Shown here in pieces: positions 62,801-64,000 of a stretch of DNA of 64,000 nt. This DNA is from Ginsengibacter hankyongi. GTDB lineage: Bacteria; Bacteroidota; Bacteroidia; Chitinophagales; Chitinophagaceae. Below the pieces are notes generated by a model. It did not search any database. It was not told where the DNA came from and saw nothing but the letters and a program-made list of their open reading frames with translations. Where the stretch lies: assembly GCF_008710285.1 (NCBI RefSeq), contig NZ_VYQF01000004.1:248001-312000 (forward strand). Reading direction: 5' to 3'. Each line of letters starts with the position of its first letter. Within the stretch, counting starts at the first letter, position 1. Both the position numbers and the translations under genes were made by a program.

Positions 62801-63437
62801 TGCAAGTATGGATGATATTTTTTCGCCGAGGCAAAGGCAAGGAGCCTTGCGTTTGAAAGCAAATTACCTTCAATCGTGTTATTTAAGAAATGAAGGCAAT
62901 GGTAAATTCACCATGATTCCACTTCCAAAGGAAGCACAGGTTTCAGTTTTAAATGGAATGGTCGCGGAAGATTTCAATGGCGATGGCAACCTGGATCTCG
63001 CTATCAATGGAAACGATTACGGTACCGAAGTTTCTACCGGCAGGTACGACGCGTTGAACGGACTTGTGTTACTTGGAGATGGAAAGGGAAATTTTAAACC
63101 GTTATCCATTTTACAGAGCGGAATTTATATCCCGGGAAACGGTAAAGCATTGGTTAAATTATTAGATAACAAAGGCGATTTGATGTTAGCTGCCAGTCAA
63201 AATAAAGATGCATTGAAAGTATTTAAACTCAAACGGGAAGCAAACCATATAGCCATACTTCCCGATGATATAAATGCCATCATTACTTATAAAGATGGTA
63301 CTATACAAAAGCAGGAATTTTATTATGGATCTTCCTTTTTATCCCAATCTGCAAGATTTTTAATTACGAACTCGCTAATGAGCAGTGTGGCTATTAAAAA
63401 TAACTCTGGTGTAATAAGAACTATTACCCTTAAGTAG
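59862..63437 (+). CDS. Third FG-GAP/VCBS lipoprotein with ASPIC/UnbV domain
   Basis: An 1191-residue lipoprotein (LLDAC, Cys19), similar in plan to the two at 21367 and 24753. N-terminal propeller blades include IGIGDFNNDGLQDIYFGGNM and SVIDINNDGLMDIYICN; the ASPIC/UnbV segment is IGASVTIFYDNGKLQVYDNN then PYRGYIST; C-terminal blades include IATADLDGNGLDDMVVGGNT and MVAEDFNGDGNLDLAINGND. It is the only such gene at this locus, whereas the first locus has two. Many Ca-binding D.N.DG.(D) loops suggest a rigid surface protein. Role in glycan or cell adhesion is inferred from place only. Confidence 0.9.
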   Translation: MNFSKLIFVGFLFLLLDACNSKQTLFQQISSSHSGITFNNKITENDSINPMDVVNIYNGGGIGIGDFNNDGLQDIYFGGNMVPGKLYLNKGNFKFEDITDIAGVGGMGRWERGISVIDINNDGLMDIYICNTIDKDSIKRRNILYINQGLDKDGIPHFKDMAAEYGLDIHVQSTMASFFDYDNDGDLDMYLTVNEASNASNPSVFRERHAVNTVPSRGRLFRNDMDPLLKHPVFHDVSDEAGITADGFGHAATICDINNDGWKDIYISDDFISNNLLYINNHNGTFTERAKEYFKHTSFNSMGQDVVDINNDGRPDVVELDMNPEDNYRKKMMSGANNTFTYQSFDQFGYQYQYVRNTLQINQGPIIGANDTIGRPAFSDIGFMAGISQTDWSWCPLVTDFDNDGYRDLIVTNGFPRDVSDHDFIAYRKQAGGTESTMSLLNQIPQVKIHNYAFHNQGDLTFRDVTSQWGLTVPTFSSGAAYADFDNDGAMDMVISNINDEALLYRNTLHDKDSLNTNFLQIKFHGDKQNINGIGASVTIFYDNGKLQVYDNNPYRGYISTDEDVAHFGLGKIKVVDSVIIKWGNGKTQTLRNIKVNQVVTADIRNAAESHSAPQPITDTTSLFTDVTGSEGINFKHKDIDNFIDFNIQIILPHKFTEYCPAIATADLDGNGLDDMVVGGNTFNPAQVFYQQADGKFIQRKLDSSKIDVTNQNADEGILIFDANGDGRQDVYVSSGGYKNDPNSKYYQDRLYINEGKGNFALDSAALPQNFTSKLCVRAFDYNKDGKLDLFVSGRVDPWNYPKPVGSFIFRNDTKNGIARFTDVTNEVAPALKNIGMVCDALFTDFDNDGQTDLILAGEWMPITFLKNGNGQFRKVHTGVDSFYGWWNTIVAGDFRHTGRMDYIVGNLGLNTILQASDSFPVYMTAKDFDNNGSEDPILSLYLPDKNGVKKEFPLFSRDDIMTQLPGLKKKFDDYKSFANASMDDIFSPRQRQGALRLKANYLQSCYLRNEGNGKFTMIPLPKEAQVSVLNGMVAEDFNGDGNLDLAINGNDYGTEVSTGRYDALNGLVLLGDGKGNFKPLSILQSGIYIPGNGKALVKLLDNKGDLMLAASQNKDALKVFKLKREANHIAILPDDINAIITYKDGTIQKQEFYYGSSFLSQSARFLITNSLMSSVAIKNNSGVIRTITLK

Positions 63438-63874
63438 ATTGACAGGTTTCCTCAGACACATACATGCTTTCGCCAAATAATATGCGGCAGTTTACCGTAT
63501 CAGATGTGTTTGAAAAAAAACATGTTATCGTTCAAAAGGATCCTAGACAGTTTTGGGGCTATTTTTAAAAAGTGAGTTACAAGATAATCATTGAATACTG
63601 TTACAAGATTACAATCCATTTTTTAAAATTCATATGGTTTTCTGGCGAAGCTTTTTGAAAGCATTTTCAATTCTAAAGAAACCCTCTCTTGGTGAGTTGA
63701 CAGTCTTTAAATATCTACCCAGATAAAATATCATTGCCTTTGGATAAAAAAATATTTTCTAAGAAAATGTTAATAGTATGCATCAAAATCCTACTTTTAT
63801 GTGTCCTTTATACATATTGTCCTCCTCGTATGTAAACGAGAATTAATTTTTAACCACTTTATTGATTGCAAATT
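63438..63874. other. Intergenic region before the third SusC
   Basis: 437 bp, AT-rich, no gene seen. It contains a direct repeat GTTACAAGAT (63576-63585 and 63600-63609, 24 bp apart) and a 5-bp hairpin CTCGT/ACGAG (63826-63841). The spacing of the direct repeat equals about two helical turns and could be a binding site. The SusC promoter should lie in the last 150 bp. Confidence 0.4.
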
Positions 63875-64000
63875 ATGAGTATCAAGACCTTTCACCAGGG
63901 TAAAAAAATTTCAACTTATTTTTTATCTCTTATTTTCCTGACTGCGTCATTTATCCCTTCACTCGTTTTTGCACAAGCAAAAACTGTTACGGGTAAAATA
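63875..64000 (+). CDS. SusC family outer-membrane transporter, 5' end (cut by window edge)
   Basis: An ATG at 63875 opens a frame of 42 codons running off the window. The peptide is a long signal sequence (MSIKTFHQGKKISTYFLSLI, FLTASFIPSLVFAQ) followed by AKTVTGKI, the start of a CarboxypepD_reg-like domain as in the SusC proteins at 16464 and 54783. So the window ends inside a third SusC gene. Its SusD partner and substrate genes lie beyond the edge. Only the signal and the first domain residues support this. Confidence 0.75.
   Translation, partial: MSIKTFHQGKKISTYFLSLIFLTASFIPSLVFAQAKTVTGKI

Noticed and set aside
1-64000. CRISPR arrays, IS elements, prophage, tRNA or rRNA genes
   Set aside because: No regularly spaced repeat array, transposase or integrase motif, or RNA gene signature was seen on either strand by reading.

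Overview
The window reads as chromosomal DNA of a free-living member of the Bacteroidota, most likely the family Chitinophagaceae. This rests on an AT-rich background, two complete SusC/SusD outer-membrane pairs and the start of a third SusC, many lipobox-type lipoproteins, weak A-rich leaders in place of strong Shine-Dalgarno sites, several plausible TTG starts, a DUF6266 protein, and giant FG-GAP/VCBS lipoproteins with an ASPIC/UnbV domain. The genus cannot be fixed from sequence alone. No tRNA, rRNA, CRISPR array, transposase or phage gene was seen.

Layout. (1) 1-3.7 kb: small stand-alone genes: the 5' part of a GlxA-like regulator at the left edge, a frameshifted GyrI-like gene, two VOC proteins, a DinB-like protein, a DoxX-like membrane protein, a small ferredoxin-fold-like protein and a lipoprotein. 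(2) 3.9-13.3 kb: two divergent operons that together look like a periplasmic/cytoplasmic sugar 3-oxidation (keto-sugar) pathway: GMC flavoprotein plus its small subunit, two Gfo/Idh/MocA oxidoreductases, two AP_endonuc_2 TIM barrels, an MFS symporter and a DUF1080 (3-keto-glycoside hydrolase) protein. (3) 13.4-16.4 kb: a serine beta-lactamase-like protein, a DUF6266 gene with an unusual 11-bp repeat array upstream, then about 1.2 kb without a convincing gene. (4) 16.4-28.2 kb: SusC-SusD followed by two paralogous ASPIC/UnbV-VCBS lipoproteins, with no glycosidase. (5) 28.1-40.7 kb: a GyrI/SRPBCC protein, a GH65 enzyme, and a long co-directional run with three vanadium-haloperoxidase-type (PAP2 superfamily) lipoproteins, three small membrane or lipoprotein partners and two outer-membrane barrels, followed by three copies of a hairpin-bearing intergenic repeat. 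(6) 40.9-54.1 kb: an MFS transporter plus GH37 trehalase facing a five-gene minus-strand sucrose operon (SLC45-type symporter, fructokinase, amylosucrase, ThuA-dehydrogenase-cytochrome c fusion, TonB receptor). (7) 54.8-63.4 kb: a second SusC-SusD-VCBS set; a third SusC starts at the right edge.

How the genes work together. The whole stretch from 4 kb onward is consistent with saprophytic uptake and breakdown of small glycosides. Outer-membrane receptors (SusCD, TonB receptor) would deliver sugars to the periplasm, where the GMC and ThuA/PQQ-type enzymes may oxidise them; MFS carriers would move sugars inward, and trehalase, amylosucrase and fructokinase would split and phosphorylate trehalose and sucrose in the cytoplasm. 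The three FG-GAP lipoproteins sit where surface glycan-binding proteins normally sit. The haloperoxidase block is the least understood part: its three catalytic subunits keep the vanadate-binding Lys/Arg/His positions but differ at the SGH motif. All functions are read from motifs and family resemblance; no database search was run.
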